A model generated the notes under the pieces. That model saw only the letters and a program-made list of their open reading frames with translations. It was not told the DNA's origin and did not search any database. The position numbers and the translations under genes are program-made. Below are positions 14,991 through 23,560 of a DNA stretch of 34,352 nucleotides, piece after piece. Each line of letters begins with the position of its first letter. The first letter of the stretch is position 1. The stretch comes from Candidatus Zixiibacteriota bacterium (GTDB taxonomy: Bacteria > Zixibacteria > MSB-5A5 > UBA10806 > 4484-95), in the NCBI GenBank assembly GCA_021159005.1, contig JAGGSN010000077.1, positions 1-34,352 on the forward strand, given 5' to 3'.

Positions 14991-17696
14991 ATGCGAGAAA
15001 AATTATTAACAGCCTGGGGTGAGTTTTCTTTCCGGCATTCGGGATTGATAGTAGCGGTTATGTTGTTATTAGCTGTTGCTGCAATATTTTCAGCATCGAG
15101 ATTAACGCTGAAGATGCGCTGGTCTGATTTAATGCCGTTAAGCGATCCAATGGTCCAGGAGTTTAATAAAATTCAGACTGAATATACAAGCACTACAAAT
15201 TCAATTATTGTCGTCATGGGACAGGAAAATCGCATGAAGAGTTTCGCGGATGATATCGCGCCCAAGATTAAATCGATGACGAAATATGTAAAGAGAGTTG
15301 ATTATAAAATAGAAGAGGATTTCCTCAGGTCGCATGGCTTGATGTTAGTCAAGAGCAAAGACTTGAGGAAGATGGTTGATAATAAGCTATTCGATGATTT
15401 TAATCTTATTGAATACCTGACTCATACTAACGATAATTTCGAGGATGTTTATATAGGCGATGATGAAAGCCTGTCGGATAAGGAAAAAGAAGATGATGCC
15501 GTAAGAAGTCTTGATGGTATCCGGTTTTGGGTCGAGACGATGACGCGATACATCAATGATGAGAATACTATCCCTGATTCATTGGCAAACCTTGCTGTCG
15601 AAAGAATGCTTCTGGGAGACCCGTATTTTATCTCGCCCGATAAGAGGATGCTTCTTATAACGATAGAGCCGACTTTTAGTATTACCGATATAGAATCCTC
15701 TGTTGCTTCGACAGATTCAATCCAGGCGATTATAGATAATACATTGAAAGATTATCCTCAAATAAAAGCAGGCTTGACCGGCACAGTTCCGCTTATGCGC
15801 GATGAAATGGTTTATTCGGAAAAAGATATGCAAATCACATCAGTAATAGCCTTTATATTGGTACTCTTATTACTTATTTTCTCATTTCGATTGATTGCTG
15901 CGCCGCTATTAGCGGGTATAAATCTGGTATTAGGGATTATCTTAGCCAGCGGCATGATAGCCGTGTTTATCGATTCGCTAAATATTATGACCTCGATGTT
16001 TGCGGTAGTATTAATCGGCTTGGGCATTGATTTTTCGATTCATATCATATCGCTTTATTATGAACGGCGGGCTGTCGGCGATAATGTTGCCGATGCTGCA
16101 ACTTATACACTTTCTCGATCGGGTTCCGGCATTTTAACGGGGGCGCTTACAAGCTCGATTGCTTTTTTCACTCTTATGATTTCAGAGACGAGAGGTATTA
16201 AGGAAATGGGATTGGTGCTGGGAGTGGGACTTATGACAGTCATGATCAGCACCATCTTGACATTGCCATCGTTGTTAATAATGCGCGAAAAAATCATAGC
16301 AAAAATAGCCAAACATCGAGCAAAAGAACCGCGACCCCTCAAGAATGTTGAGTTTCCTTTTCTTGGCAAAACCGGCGGTATAATTGAACATCGCCCAAAA
16401 ACAATTCTGGCCATTGCGATAATTATAAGTATAATAATGCTGTTTTTCGCTTTGGATTCCAAGTTTAGTTACAACATTTTAGATTTGGAACCGGCAGGCA
16501 TACCATCGGTAACTCTTCAGGATTCGATGCTGGTCGCTTTCGACATGAGCCCGGATTTTGTTATGGTTACAGCGGCCTCTACCGATGAAGCCGGACAAAT
16601 TGCCAAACGCGCTAAACAAACGTCATCGGTTAGCGCAGTTGAAAGCATTTCAAATTACTTGCCATCGACAAAGGAACAAGACAAGCGGATACCATCAGTC
16701 ATTCAGCTTATAAATCAGCTTGAAAACGCTCATAGCGAGATGCCAATGAAAGTAATCGATGTTCCGCGTTTGATTGAGCAATTAGACCGCTTGGATATGA
16801 ATATTTATGAGCTTGGGCAAATGGCGTTTATAGGCGGACAGGATAAAGTCGAAAATAAGTGCAGTCGGATTGCAGGCAATCCGGATGATGATTCCAGTGA
16901 AAGCATAATTCAAAAGCTTATAATGCAAATAAATCAAAATGGCGGCCAAGCGTTAAAGGGTTTAAACCTTTTTCAGAAGAAATATATACCCGTAATGCAG
17001 GCTATGGCGGTTAATATGGCGGACACCAGCAGGATAACATTGGAAAACCTTCCGGCAGATATTCGCAATCGATTTATTAATAAAGATAAAAATGAATTCC
17101 TTATTACTATCTTTCCCAAAGAACAGGTTTGGGATTTTGAGTTTTTGAAGCGTTTTAATGGTCAGATGCAGAGAATCAGCGAAAAAATTACCGGTATGCC
17201 TCCGTTAATGCTGCGATTATTCAAATTAGTCGGCAGGGATGGTAAAAATGCATGCATACTGGCTCTAATTATGGTCTTCCTTTTGCTCTGGCTCGATTTC
17301 CGCCGGATAAAGCTGGCAATGATTACAATGATACCGCTGATTGTTGGCGCTGTCTGGATGATAGGGTTATTATCGATGCTTGGATTGCCTCTTACCTATG
17401 TTAATATCATGGCTATACCGATGATTATCGGGATAGGTATCGATGACGGCGTACATTTGATGCATCGTTATCGCATCGAGGGCTGGTATCGAACTAAGGA
17501 GGTTTTAAGCAGCACCGGCAAGGCAATCCTTCTAACTTCGCTTACTACTATCGCCGGCTTTGGCTCATTGATGATTGCCAAATATAGAGGATTTGCAAGT
17601 CTTGGCTCATTGCTTGTTCTGGGTGTGGCCGCTTGTTTTATAACCTCGATACTGTTTTTGCCGGCGTTGGTGAATTTGTTGAAGAAGTCGAAATAG
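14991..17696 (+). CDS. RND/MMPL-family membrane exporter
   Basis: The 901-residue inner-membrane protein has the two-fold RND plan: one membrane helix near residues 15-33, a large periplasmic loop to about 275, five or six helices to ~430, then a helix near 470, a second periplasmic loop and a final helix bundle at about 755-898. The fourth-helix motifs carry the proton-relay acids: D347 in LIGLGIDFSIH and D818/D819 in IGIGIDDGVH. The HpnN/MmpL-like branch moves lipids or hydrophobic compounds rather than using a classical AcrAB-TolC set, and no membrane-fusion protein is encoded nearby. Context with a LolA-like carrier and a barrel protein supports envelope-lipid transport. The start ATG follows AAGGAG with a spacing of about seven bases. 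Confidence 0.93.
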   Translation: MREKLLTAWGEFSFRHSGLIVAVMLLLAVAAIFSASRLTLKMRWSDLMPLSDPMVQEFNKIQTEYTSTTNSIIVVMGQENRMKSFADDIAPKIKSMTKYVKRVDYKIEEDFLRSHGLMLVKSKDLRKMVDNKLFDDFNLIEYLTHTNDNFEDVYIGDDESLSDKEKEDDAVRSLDGIRFWVETMTRYINDENTIPDSLANLAVERMLLGDPYFISPDKRMLLITIEPTFSITDIESSVASTDSIQAIIDNTLKDYPQIKAGLTGTVPLMRDEMVYSEKDMQITSVIAFILVLLLLIFSFRLIAAPLLAGINLVLGIILASGMIAVFIDSLNIMTSMFAVVLIGLGIDFSIHIISLYYERRAVGDNVADAATYTLSRSGSGILTGALTSSIAFFTLMISETRGIKEMGLVLGVGLMTVMISTILTLPSLLIMREKIIAKIAKHRAKEPRPLKNVEFPFLGKTGGIIEHRPKTILAIAIIISIIMLFFALDSKFSYNILDLEPAGIPSVTLQDSMLVAFDMSPDFVMVTAASTDEAGQIAKRAKQTSSVSAVESISNYLPSTKEQDKRIPSVIQLINQLENAHSEMPMKVIDVPRLIEQLDRLDMNIYELGQMAFIGGQDKVENKCSRIAGNPDDDSSESIIQKLIMQINQNGGQALKGLNLFQKKYIPVMQAMAVNMADTSRITLENLPADIRNRFINKDKNEFLITIFPKEQVWDFEFLKRFNGQMQRISEKITGMPPLMLRLFKLVGRDGKNACILALIMVFLLLWLDFRRIKLAMITMIPLIVGAVWMIGLLSMLGLPLTYVNIMAIPMIIGIGIDDGVHLMHRYRIEGWYRTKEVLSSTGKAILLTSLTTIAGFGSLMIAKYRGFASLGSLLVLGVAACFITSILFLPALVNLLKKSK

Positions 17697-18036
17697 GCGG
17701 CCAACAGAACAACAGCCGCATAGAACAGTCTGACTGCAGGGACACTACGTGCTTGGCAGTAAGAGGGATTGTTGCTGCTTTGTTGGAAATTCTATAATGA
17801 GTTGAATTTTATCTAAACGTAACGCATAGGGGCGTCCGCCTGAGGCGGATACGCCCTCTTGTTGCCAAGCGGCGCCTGGTAACAAGAGGAATTTGCCGCT
17901 TTAGTCAACAATCTGGCAGAACTATGTTCTATCCATCCGGCAATTTTGCTCAGAGCCAAGAAATATATATGAATAAATCGTTGTAATCATGAATATAATC
18001 TCTTATTTTCCGATTGTAATCGGTAAGGAGCATTTG
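17697..18036. other. Gene-free spacer with the second long repeat
   Basis: It contains the ~110-bp element at 17779-17888, preceded by a short fragment (CTTGGCAGTAAGAGG near 17751-17765) that resembles part of its terminal hairpin. No ORF is convincing. A 16-codon upstream extension of the exosortase frame begins at 17989 but lacks a ribosome-binding site. Confidence 0.65.
17779..17888 (+). repeat. ~110-bp dispersed element, copy 2 (right of the RND gene)
   Basis: This is a direct-orientation copy of 14736-14845 with scattered differences. Its end hairpin pairs 17856-17867 with 17877-17888, with one G-T pair replacing a G-C pair. The TCCGCC-TGA-GGCGGA core is unchanged. Confidence 0.85.
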
Positions 18037-18888
18037 ATGAAAATAAAGAGCGCTGCTATTATTCCCCATCTGAAAAACCATAAATTCCCATACATTTTAA
18101 TATTTGCAGCGCTGTTATTCAGTATTCCCGTACTAATAGACTTGGTAAAAGATTGGCTATATGATGATAATTATTCCCATGGATTTTTAATAATACCGAT
18201 TTCGATTTATTTATTCTACCGAAAAAGAAACGAGCTGATATTCCCCGCAAAACACTCAAACTTAGGAACTATTCTATTCGCAATTGGCTGTATCGGGACG
18301 ATATTCGGCGCGGCCGCAGGTGAATATTTTACTGCCAGATGCTCGATGGTTTTAATCATCACCGGAATATCATTGTATTATCTTGGGCTAAGCAATTTCA
18401 AGAAAGTCTGGTTTGCCTTCTTCTTCTTACTGTTTATGATTCCCATACCGGCAATTATCTATTATTCGGCAACTCTGCCGATGCAGCTTTTTGCCAGTAA
18501 AGCTGCCAGCTTCATTTTACATATAATAGGTGTGCCCTCATTAAGGCAGGGCAATATTATTTACCTTCCCGAATATGCGCTTGAGGTTACCGAGGCTTGC
18601 AGCGGCCTTAGAAGTTTATCGACGCTTTTGGCGCTTGGCGCGCTTTATGGCAATCTTGCTTTGCCGGGAAAAGTCAGGCCGATTATCATATTTATTTCTG
18701 CTGTCCCTATCGCAATTGCAGGTAATGTTTTCAGATTGTTGTTTACCGCCATCGGCGCTTATGCCATAAGCACAGAACTTGCCGAGGATTTTCTGCATGA
18801 ATTATCAGGGATGCTGGTGTTTGTTTTTGCTATGATTGTTTTATTAATTTTAGGAGCGCTATTAAAATGGCCCGGAAAACGTTCATAA
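18037..18888 (+). CDS. Exosortase (EpsH/Xrt family)
   Basis: The 283-residue multi-spanning membrane protease/transpeptidase has about eight hydrophobic helices. The three conserved active-site residues are visible: C188 in TEACSGLRSL, R233 in GNVFRLLFT and H254 in LHELSGM. Exosortases recognise a C-terminal PEP-CTERM-type signal (PEP motif, membrane helix, basic tail) on secreted proteins and cleave or transfer them during export, usually in bacteria that make exopolysaccharide. No PEP-CTERM substrate is seen in this window. The ATG at 18037 is chosen for GGAG six bases upstream. It overlaps the EpsI gene by 22 bases, so the two are coupled. Confidence 0.93.
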   Translation: MKIKSAAIIPHLKNHKFPYILIFAALLFSIPVLIDLVKDWLYDDNYSHGFLIIPISIYLFYRKRNELIFPAKHSNLGTILFAIGCIGTIFGAAAGEYFTARCSMVLIITGISLYYLGLSNFKKVWFAFFFLLFMIPIPAIIYYSATLPMQLFASKAASFILHIIGVPSLRQGNIIYLPEYALEVTEACSGLRSLSTLLALGALYGNLALPGKVRPIIIFISAVPIAIAGNVFRLLFTAIGAYAISTELAEDFLHELSGMLVFVFAMIVLLILGALLKWPGKRS

Positions 18889-19490
18889 CATTTTTTACCG
18901 TACTGATGGCAGTATTTGTGTTTACTACAATATTGCGGTATTTTAAACCCGATAGTTCACATCCTGCCGATTTTGAAAGGTTTCCGATGCGGGCAGGCAA
19001 CTGGATAGGGGAAAATGATGTCGTTCCTGATTTCCTTGTTGATGCTTTGAAACCAGATAATATTTTCTCGGCAACTTTCACCAGTAGAAACGGTCAGCAG
19101 ATACAGTTATTCTTTGATTATTTCGCCGGCAAGAATTCCGCGCGGGGAGTACACTCGCCCCGAAATTGTATGCCGGGCTCCGGATGGGCTATTATAAATA
19201 CGACAGAAAATACTATTAATCTGGGCAATAGGGTTATTCCCGCCAGTAGATTCGTCATACAGAACGCTCAAAACAGGCAATGTATGGATTTTTGGTATGT
19301 TACAAGATATGGGGATACCTCCAATGATTATGTTTTTAAATTTTATCTTATGTTAAGCTCGTTTACGTTTAGGCCAAACGATGTTGCCTTCATCCGTATT
19401 ATAGGAATTGATACTCCTGACGGTCGAAAAGCGCTGGATGATTTTGAGCGGCAATTCATAGGCGAGATATATAAGAGCCTGCCATTTTAG
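18867..19490 (+). CDS. EpsI family exosortase-associated protein
   Basis: The 207-residue protein has an N-terminal membrane anchor or signal (7-25) and a periplasmic EpsI domain. The conserved block HSPRNCMPGSGW (96-107, C101) and the Trp-Tyr segment FWYVTRYGD are the family's marks. EpsI occurs either as a C-terminal extension of exosortase or as a separate gene next to it, as here. Its exact function is unknown but is tied to exosortase and exopolysaccharide systems. The start lies within the end of the exosortase gene. No polysaccharide biosynthesis gene follows. Confidence 0.9.
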   Translation: MARKTFITFFTVLMAVFVFTTILRYFKPDSSHPADFERFPMRAGNWIGENDVVPDFLVDALKPDNIFSATFTSRNGQQIQLFFDYFAGKNSARGVHSPRNCMPGSGWAIINTTENTINLGNRVIPASRFVIQNAQNRQCMDFWYVTRYGDTSNDYVFKFYLMLSSFTFRPNDVAFIRIIGIDTPDGRKALDDFERQFIGEIYKSLPF

Positions 19491-19952
19491 ATATGCTTTT
19501 TTCACTACTGTCCAGCCCTTTGGATAACATTATAATCGATGCTGCTCACGTGAAGGGGTTTGTTGAAAAAATCATTGCAGGGAGTCTTAGCTCTGATTAT
19601 TTATAAAATCAATTTTGCTATTAGAAATAAACATTTAATTTCATCGACAATAATATAAACAATATCAGGAACTAATTGAGAATACTGGGTATTTTTGTGC
19701 TGTCGGAAGTTACTTCCGGCAGTTCTGGCAGAAGAATCAACCTTTCACGGGATCACTCCATCTTTTCAGCAGCATCACCACTTCCTTGCCCCCTTTTTCC
19801 CGTTTTTACCATTAGCCATGTAGATGATTGCGATATTCTTTTCTTTTCCTATATTTTTATGTAAAATAGTTTGTTTTTTATATTCAATTTATTAATATTC
19901 AAATTTACGGTGAAACCTGATTGTTAATAAATAATTTAACGGGTGGTTAGAA
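19491..19952. other. Gene-free region before arcC
   Basis: I see no real gene. One hairpin repeat stands out: CTGTCGGAAG (19700-19709) pairs with 19713-19722 across a three-base loop, with one T-G pair. The remainder is AT-rich. A 62-codon frame across it has no ribosome-binding site and no recognisable pattern. Confidence 0.6.
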
Positions 19953-20897
19953 ATGGCTAAGAAAGTGGCAGTTGTGGCGTTAGGCGGAAACGCAATTACC
20001 AGTAAAGACCGCGAGGATACAATACCGAATCAATTTATTAATACCGGCATAAGTTTAGATGGAATTATCAAACTAATCGAGGATGACTATAATTTAGCTG
20101 TAACTCATGGTAATGGTCCTCAGGTGGGCAACGCAGTTTTACGAGTAGAATTGGCTCGCGGAAAAGCCCCCGAACTGCCAATTTATATATGCGTCGCCGA
20201 CCTTCAGGGCGGAATGGGTTATATGCTCGAGCAGGTATTAAGGAATAAGCTTAATCAAAACGGCATTCATAAAGATATTTCAACAATTATTACCCAAGTT
20301 ATGGTAGATGAGAACGATAACGATTTCAAAGACCCCACTAAATTCATCGGTCAGTTTTATGAACCTGAAAAGGCTAAGCTGCTGCAAAGGGAATTTGGGT
20401 GGAAAATGAAGCCTTTCCCGGGAGATGGCAGATTAAGACGTGTAATCGCCTCGCCAAAACCGCTTCATATTGTCGAAAATAATATCATTAAACAGCTTGT
20501 TGATACTGGTATTATTGTTATTGCCTCAGGCGGTGGAGGGATACCGGTTATAAAAAGCCAGGGAGCATACAAGGGTATCGATGCCGTTATAGATAAAGAC
20601 CGAGCGGCATCAGTAATGGCTAAAGATATAGGCGCTCAGCTGCTGATTATTTTGACATCTGTTGAAAAAGTATCCATAAATTACAGCAAGCCAAATCAGG
20701 AAAATCTTGATAATATGTCATTAGCTGAAGCTGAAAAGTTTTTAGCTGAGGGGCATTTTCCGCCCGGAAGCATGGGACCGAAAATCGAAGCCGCTATCGA
20801 ATTTCTAAAAGCGGGCGGTGAAAAAGTTGTTATCAGTTCGATTGAGAAAGCTTATGAGGCTGTTAAGGGAAATGCCGGAACAACTATAACACACTGA
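19953..20897 (+). CDS. arcC: Carbamate kinase
   Basis: The 314-residue protein has the normal carbamate kinase length (310-315). Signatures are VVALGGNAI near the start, THGNGPQVGN, SGGGGIPV for phosphate binding, DKDRAA for the catalytic loop, and GSMGPKIEAA near the end. It makes ATP from carbamoyl phosphate plus ADP, yielding carbamate that breaks down to ammonia and CO2, usually the last step of arginine deiminase or purine/allantoin fermentation. The usual partners (arcA, arcB) are absent, so the carbamoyl phosphate source is not shown. GGTGG lies before the ATG. It precedes the cca-type gene by 40 bases in the same direction. Confidence 0.95.
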   Translation: MAKKVAVVALGGNAITSKDREDTIPNQFINTGISLDGIIKLIEDDYNLAVTHGNGPQVGNAVLRVELARGKAPELPIYICVADLQGGMGYMLEQVLRNKLNQNGIHKDISTIITQVMVDENDNDFKDPTKFIGQFYEPEKAKLLQREFGWKMKPFPGDGRLRRVIASPKPLHIVENNIIKQLVDTGIIVIASGGGGIPVIKSQGAYKGIDAVIDKDRAASVMAKDIGAQLLIILTSVEKVSINYSKPNQENLDNMSLAEAEKFLAEGHFPPGSMGPKIEAAIEFLKAGGEKVVISSIEKAYEAVKGNAGTTITH

Positions 20898-20937
20898 GTC
20901 TATATAATTATTATTCTGAAAAATAGGCGAGGCAATA

Positions 20938-22293
20938 TTGGGCTTACTTGAAAACCTGGCAAAAACCATAAATAGCAATGGCGGTAAAATATATACTGTA
21001 GGCGGCCCGGTACGAGATCAGCTTCTAAATATTGAAAACTCCAAAGATATCGATTTTATTGTTTGCGGAATCCTCTTATCTGACCTGAAAAAAATACTAA
21101 GACGTTTCGGTACTATTAACCTTGTCGGACAATCGTTTGGCGTAATAAAATTTAAGCCATTCAAATCTGAATCCGTTTACGACATTTCACTTCCGAGAAA
21201 AGAAAGCTCAACCGGCGCTGGCCATCGCGATTTTGATGTTGATTTCGATTATACCCTGCCAATTGAAAAAGACCTCAGCCGGCGCGATTTTACAATAAAT
21301 GCTATGGCTAAGGAATTTCCCGGCGGTGAAATAATCGACCCGTTTGGGGGAAGAGATGATCTTGATAATAAAATACTAAGGATGGTTTTCGATTCCGGTT
21401 TCATTGATGACCCCTTGCGTATAATCCGAGGCATCCAGTTTGCCGCGCGGTTTAATCTTACGGTTGAGAGCAATACCTTAACGTCTATGATTAAACAAGT
21501 TAACCTAATTGAGACAGTATCTCCCGAACGAATTGCAGAGGAGTTGAATAAATTATTAGAGCTTGCTGAAAAACCGTCTATCGGATTTCGATTAATGAAC
21601 CAAACCGGCTTGCTTGAACATATTCTGCCGGAACTTGCTCAAACAGTAGGAATTGACCAGCCCGGAGGCTACCATCGCTGGGATGTTTTTGAGCATACTC
21701 TTCATACAGTTGATGCTTTGCCTTTAGATTTGAAAGTGAGATTAGCCGGATTGTTCCATGATGTTGGAAAACCAGCCGCCAAACAGATAGTGGAAAACGG
21801 CGCAACATTTTATAATCACGATAAGCTTGGCGGCAGGCTGGCTGAGCAGGCGTTGAAAAGACTGCGTTATTCAAACGAAACTATAAAGCAGGTTTGCCTT
21901 CTTATAGACAAGCATATGTTTAGCGAAAATGCCGGTGATAAAGGAATTAGGCGATTGATTCATCGCGTGGGAACCGACCTGATTTTTGATTTAATAGAAC
22001 TTCGCAGAGCTGATACAATTGCGCAGGGAATGGGACAAACAACTGACAGTATCGATGAATTCAAGCTAAAAGTCGAGGCCGAGCTGGCTAAATGCAGAGC
22101 CTTTGGACTAAAAGACTTAGCTGTTAATGGCACAGATCTGCAAAAACGGTTCGGGCTTTCGGAAGGACTCGTGATAGGGGAAATTTTAAATTACCTTTTA
22201 GAGCAAGTTCTCGATAATCCCGACTTTAACACTGTGGAAAAATTACTGCTTTTAAGCGCTGATTATTTAAATAAAAGGCCGCTTGACATTTAA
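20938..22293 (+). CDS. CCA tRNA nucleotidyltransferase / poly(A) polymerase-type protein with HD domain
   Basis: This 451-residue class II nucleotidyltransferase has GGPVRDQLL (22-30) with the metal-binding pair D37/D39 in KDIDF, the RRDFTINAMA motif (115-124) and the RNA-binding neck. An HD domain follows, with H274-D275 in FHDVGKP and a further His in YNHDKLGG. Such proteins add or repair the 3' CCA end of tRNA; the HD domain gives phosphodiesterase or phosphatase activity in E. coli Cca. A dedicated poly(A) or A-adding role cannot be excluded from sequence alone. It starts with TTG, supported by GAGG five bases upstream. The gene ends 41 bases before sucC. Confidence 0.9.
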   Translation: MGLLENLAKTINSNGGKIYTVGGPVRDQLLNIENSKDIDFIVCGILLSDLKKILRRFGTINLVGQSFGVIKFKPFKSESVYDISLPRKESSTGAGHRDFDVDFDYTLPIEKDLSRRDFTINAMAKEFPGGEIIDPFGGRDDLDNKILRMVFDSGFIDDPLRIIRGIQFAARFNLTVESNTLTSMIKQVNLIETVSPERIAEELNKLLELAEKPSIGFRLMNQTGLLEHILPELAQTVGIDQPGGYHRWDVFEHTLHTVDALPLDLKVRLAGLFHDVGKPAAKQIVENGATFYNHDKLGGRLAEQALKRLRYSNETIKQVCLLIDKHMFSENAGDKGIRRLIHRVGTDLIFDLIELRRADTIAQGMGQTTDSIDEFKLKVEAELAKCRAFGLKDLAVNGTDLQKRFGLSEGLVIGEILNYLLEQVLDNPDFNTVEKLLLLSADYLNKRPLDI

Positions 22294-22310
22294 GAGTTAT
22301 TTATTTTAAT
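22283..22310 (+). promoter_or_regulatory. Possible promoter of the sucC operon
   Basis: TTGACA (22283-22288) lies in the last codons of the upstream gene. TTTAAT (22305-22310), one mismatch from the -10 consensus, follows after 16 bases, 25 bases before the sucC start. This would give the TCA cluster its own transcription start. It is based on motif matches only. Confidence 0.45.
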
Positions 22311-22334
22311 TAGATTTCTAATTATGGAGGAAAA

Positions 22335-23474
22335 ATGAAAATACACGAGTATCAGGCAAAAGAAATTTTCGGAAAATTTGGTATGCCGATACCTAAAGGC
22401 GAGGTAGTAGCTTCTCCGGCAGAGGCTCGCGAAATTGCCGTGCGGTATCAAAAACCGGTGATGGTTAAAGCGCAGGTTCACGTTGGCGGACGAGGCAAGG
22501 CGGGAGGCGTTAAATACTGCGCCGAACCGGATGATGCTTTCGAAGCCGCTCAGCAGATTTTGGGAATGGATATCAAAGGACTGATTGTTAAAAAAGTTCT
22601 TGTTAGTGAAGCAGTCAATATTGTAAATGAAGCTTATGTCGGTGCGATAGTCGACAGATCAACCAAACGAAATGTTATAATGGTTTCTCCCGCCGGAGGT
22701 ATCGATATTGAGCAGGTTGCCGCCGAAACACCGGAAAAAATAATGAAACTTGGTGTTGACCCTTTAATGGGTTTGCGGCAATTTGAAGCTTTACAACTTG
22801 CACGTTTTATCTATCCTGATATTAAAATTGCCCGCAAGGCGGCTGCAATTATCAGGAAATTGTACAACTCTTTTGTGCACAGCGACGCTTCCTTAGCGGA
22901 AATAAACCCGCTTATTCTCGACAATGAGAACAATCTTATCGCTATAGACGCAAAAATGAACCTCGATGATAATGGCCTTTTCAAGCATCCCGATTTTGAG
23001 GATTTAAGGGACCTCGACGCTGAGGATTCGGATGAAATCGAAGCCAAACGCGCCGACCTGTCGTTTGTAAAACTCGAGGGAAACATCGGCTGCTGTGTCA
23101 ATGGCGCCGGCTTAGCAATGGCTACTATGGACCTTGTGAAATACTTTGGCGGTCAACCGGCAAACTTCCTCGATATCGGCGGCTCATCATCCCCAGAGAA
23201 AGTAGTGGCGGCATTGCGTATTATTCTCAGAGACCCGAATGTGGGTGTCATCCTATTTAATATCTTCGGCGGCATTACCCGCTGCGATGATGTTGCCAAT
23301 GGCATCATCGAAGCGTTAGATAAACTCGATGTACGGGTTCCCATAGTTGTCCGTCTTACCGGAACCAATGAAGATATCGCTAAAGGGATTTTGGAAAAAC
23401 ATGACTTGAAAGCTACTAATTCAATGGATGACGTTGTTAAAATGGCAATAAAGGAAGTTGCTCCGGTAGCTTGA
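22335..23474 (+). CDS. sucC: Succinyl-CoA synthetase beta subunit
   Basis: The 379-residue protein has the ATP-grasp domain (VKAQVHVGGRGKAGGV at 44-59, EINPL at 189-193, DAKMNLDDN at 205-213) and the C-terminal CoA-ligase-like domain (NGAGLAMATMD at 256-266, then LDIGGSSSPEKV). With SucD it interconverts succinyl-CoA + ADP/GDP + Pi and succinate + CoA + NTP. The glycine-rich turn reads GGS where most homologues have GGG. GGAGG is correctly placed before the ATG. It is the first gene of the TCA cluster, 86 bases ahead of sucD. Confidence 0.96.
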   Translation: MKIHEYQAKEIFGKFGMPIPKGEVVASPAEAREIAVRYQKPVMVKAQVHVGGRGKAGGVKYCAEPDDAFEAAQQILGMDIKGLIVKKVLVSEAVNIVNEAYVGAIVDRSTKRNVIMVSPAGGIDIEQVAAETPEKIMKLGVDPLMGLRQFEALQLARFIYPDIKIARKAAAIIRKLYNSFVHSDASLAEINPLILDNENNLIAIDAKMNLDDNGLFKHPDFEDLRDLDAEDSDEIEAKRADLSFVKLEGNIGCCVNGAGLAMATMDLVKYFGGQPANFLDIGGSSSPEKVVAALRIILRDPNVGVILFNIFGGITRCDDVANGIIEALDKLDVRVPIVVRLTGTNEDIAKGILEKHDLKATNSMDDVVKMAIKEVAPVA

Positions 23475-23560
23475 CGAGATAGATGGTTTATTGATCGTGT
23501 TTATTAATTATTTAAAAATGGAAAAACTTTTACGGTTAAGATAAAAAAAGAAGAGGCGTT

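Noticed and set aside
19676-19864. 62-codon frame before arcC
   Set aside because: Non-ATG start, no ribosome-binding site, and it crosses a hairpin repeat.
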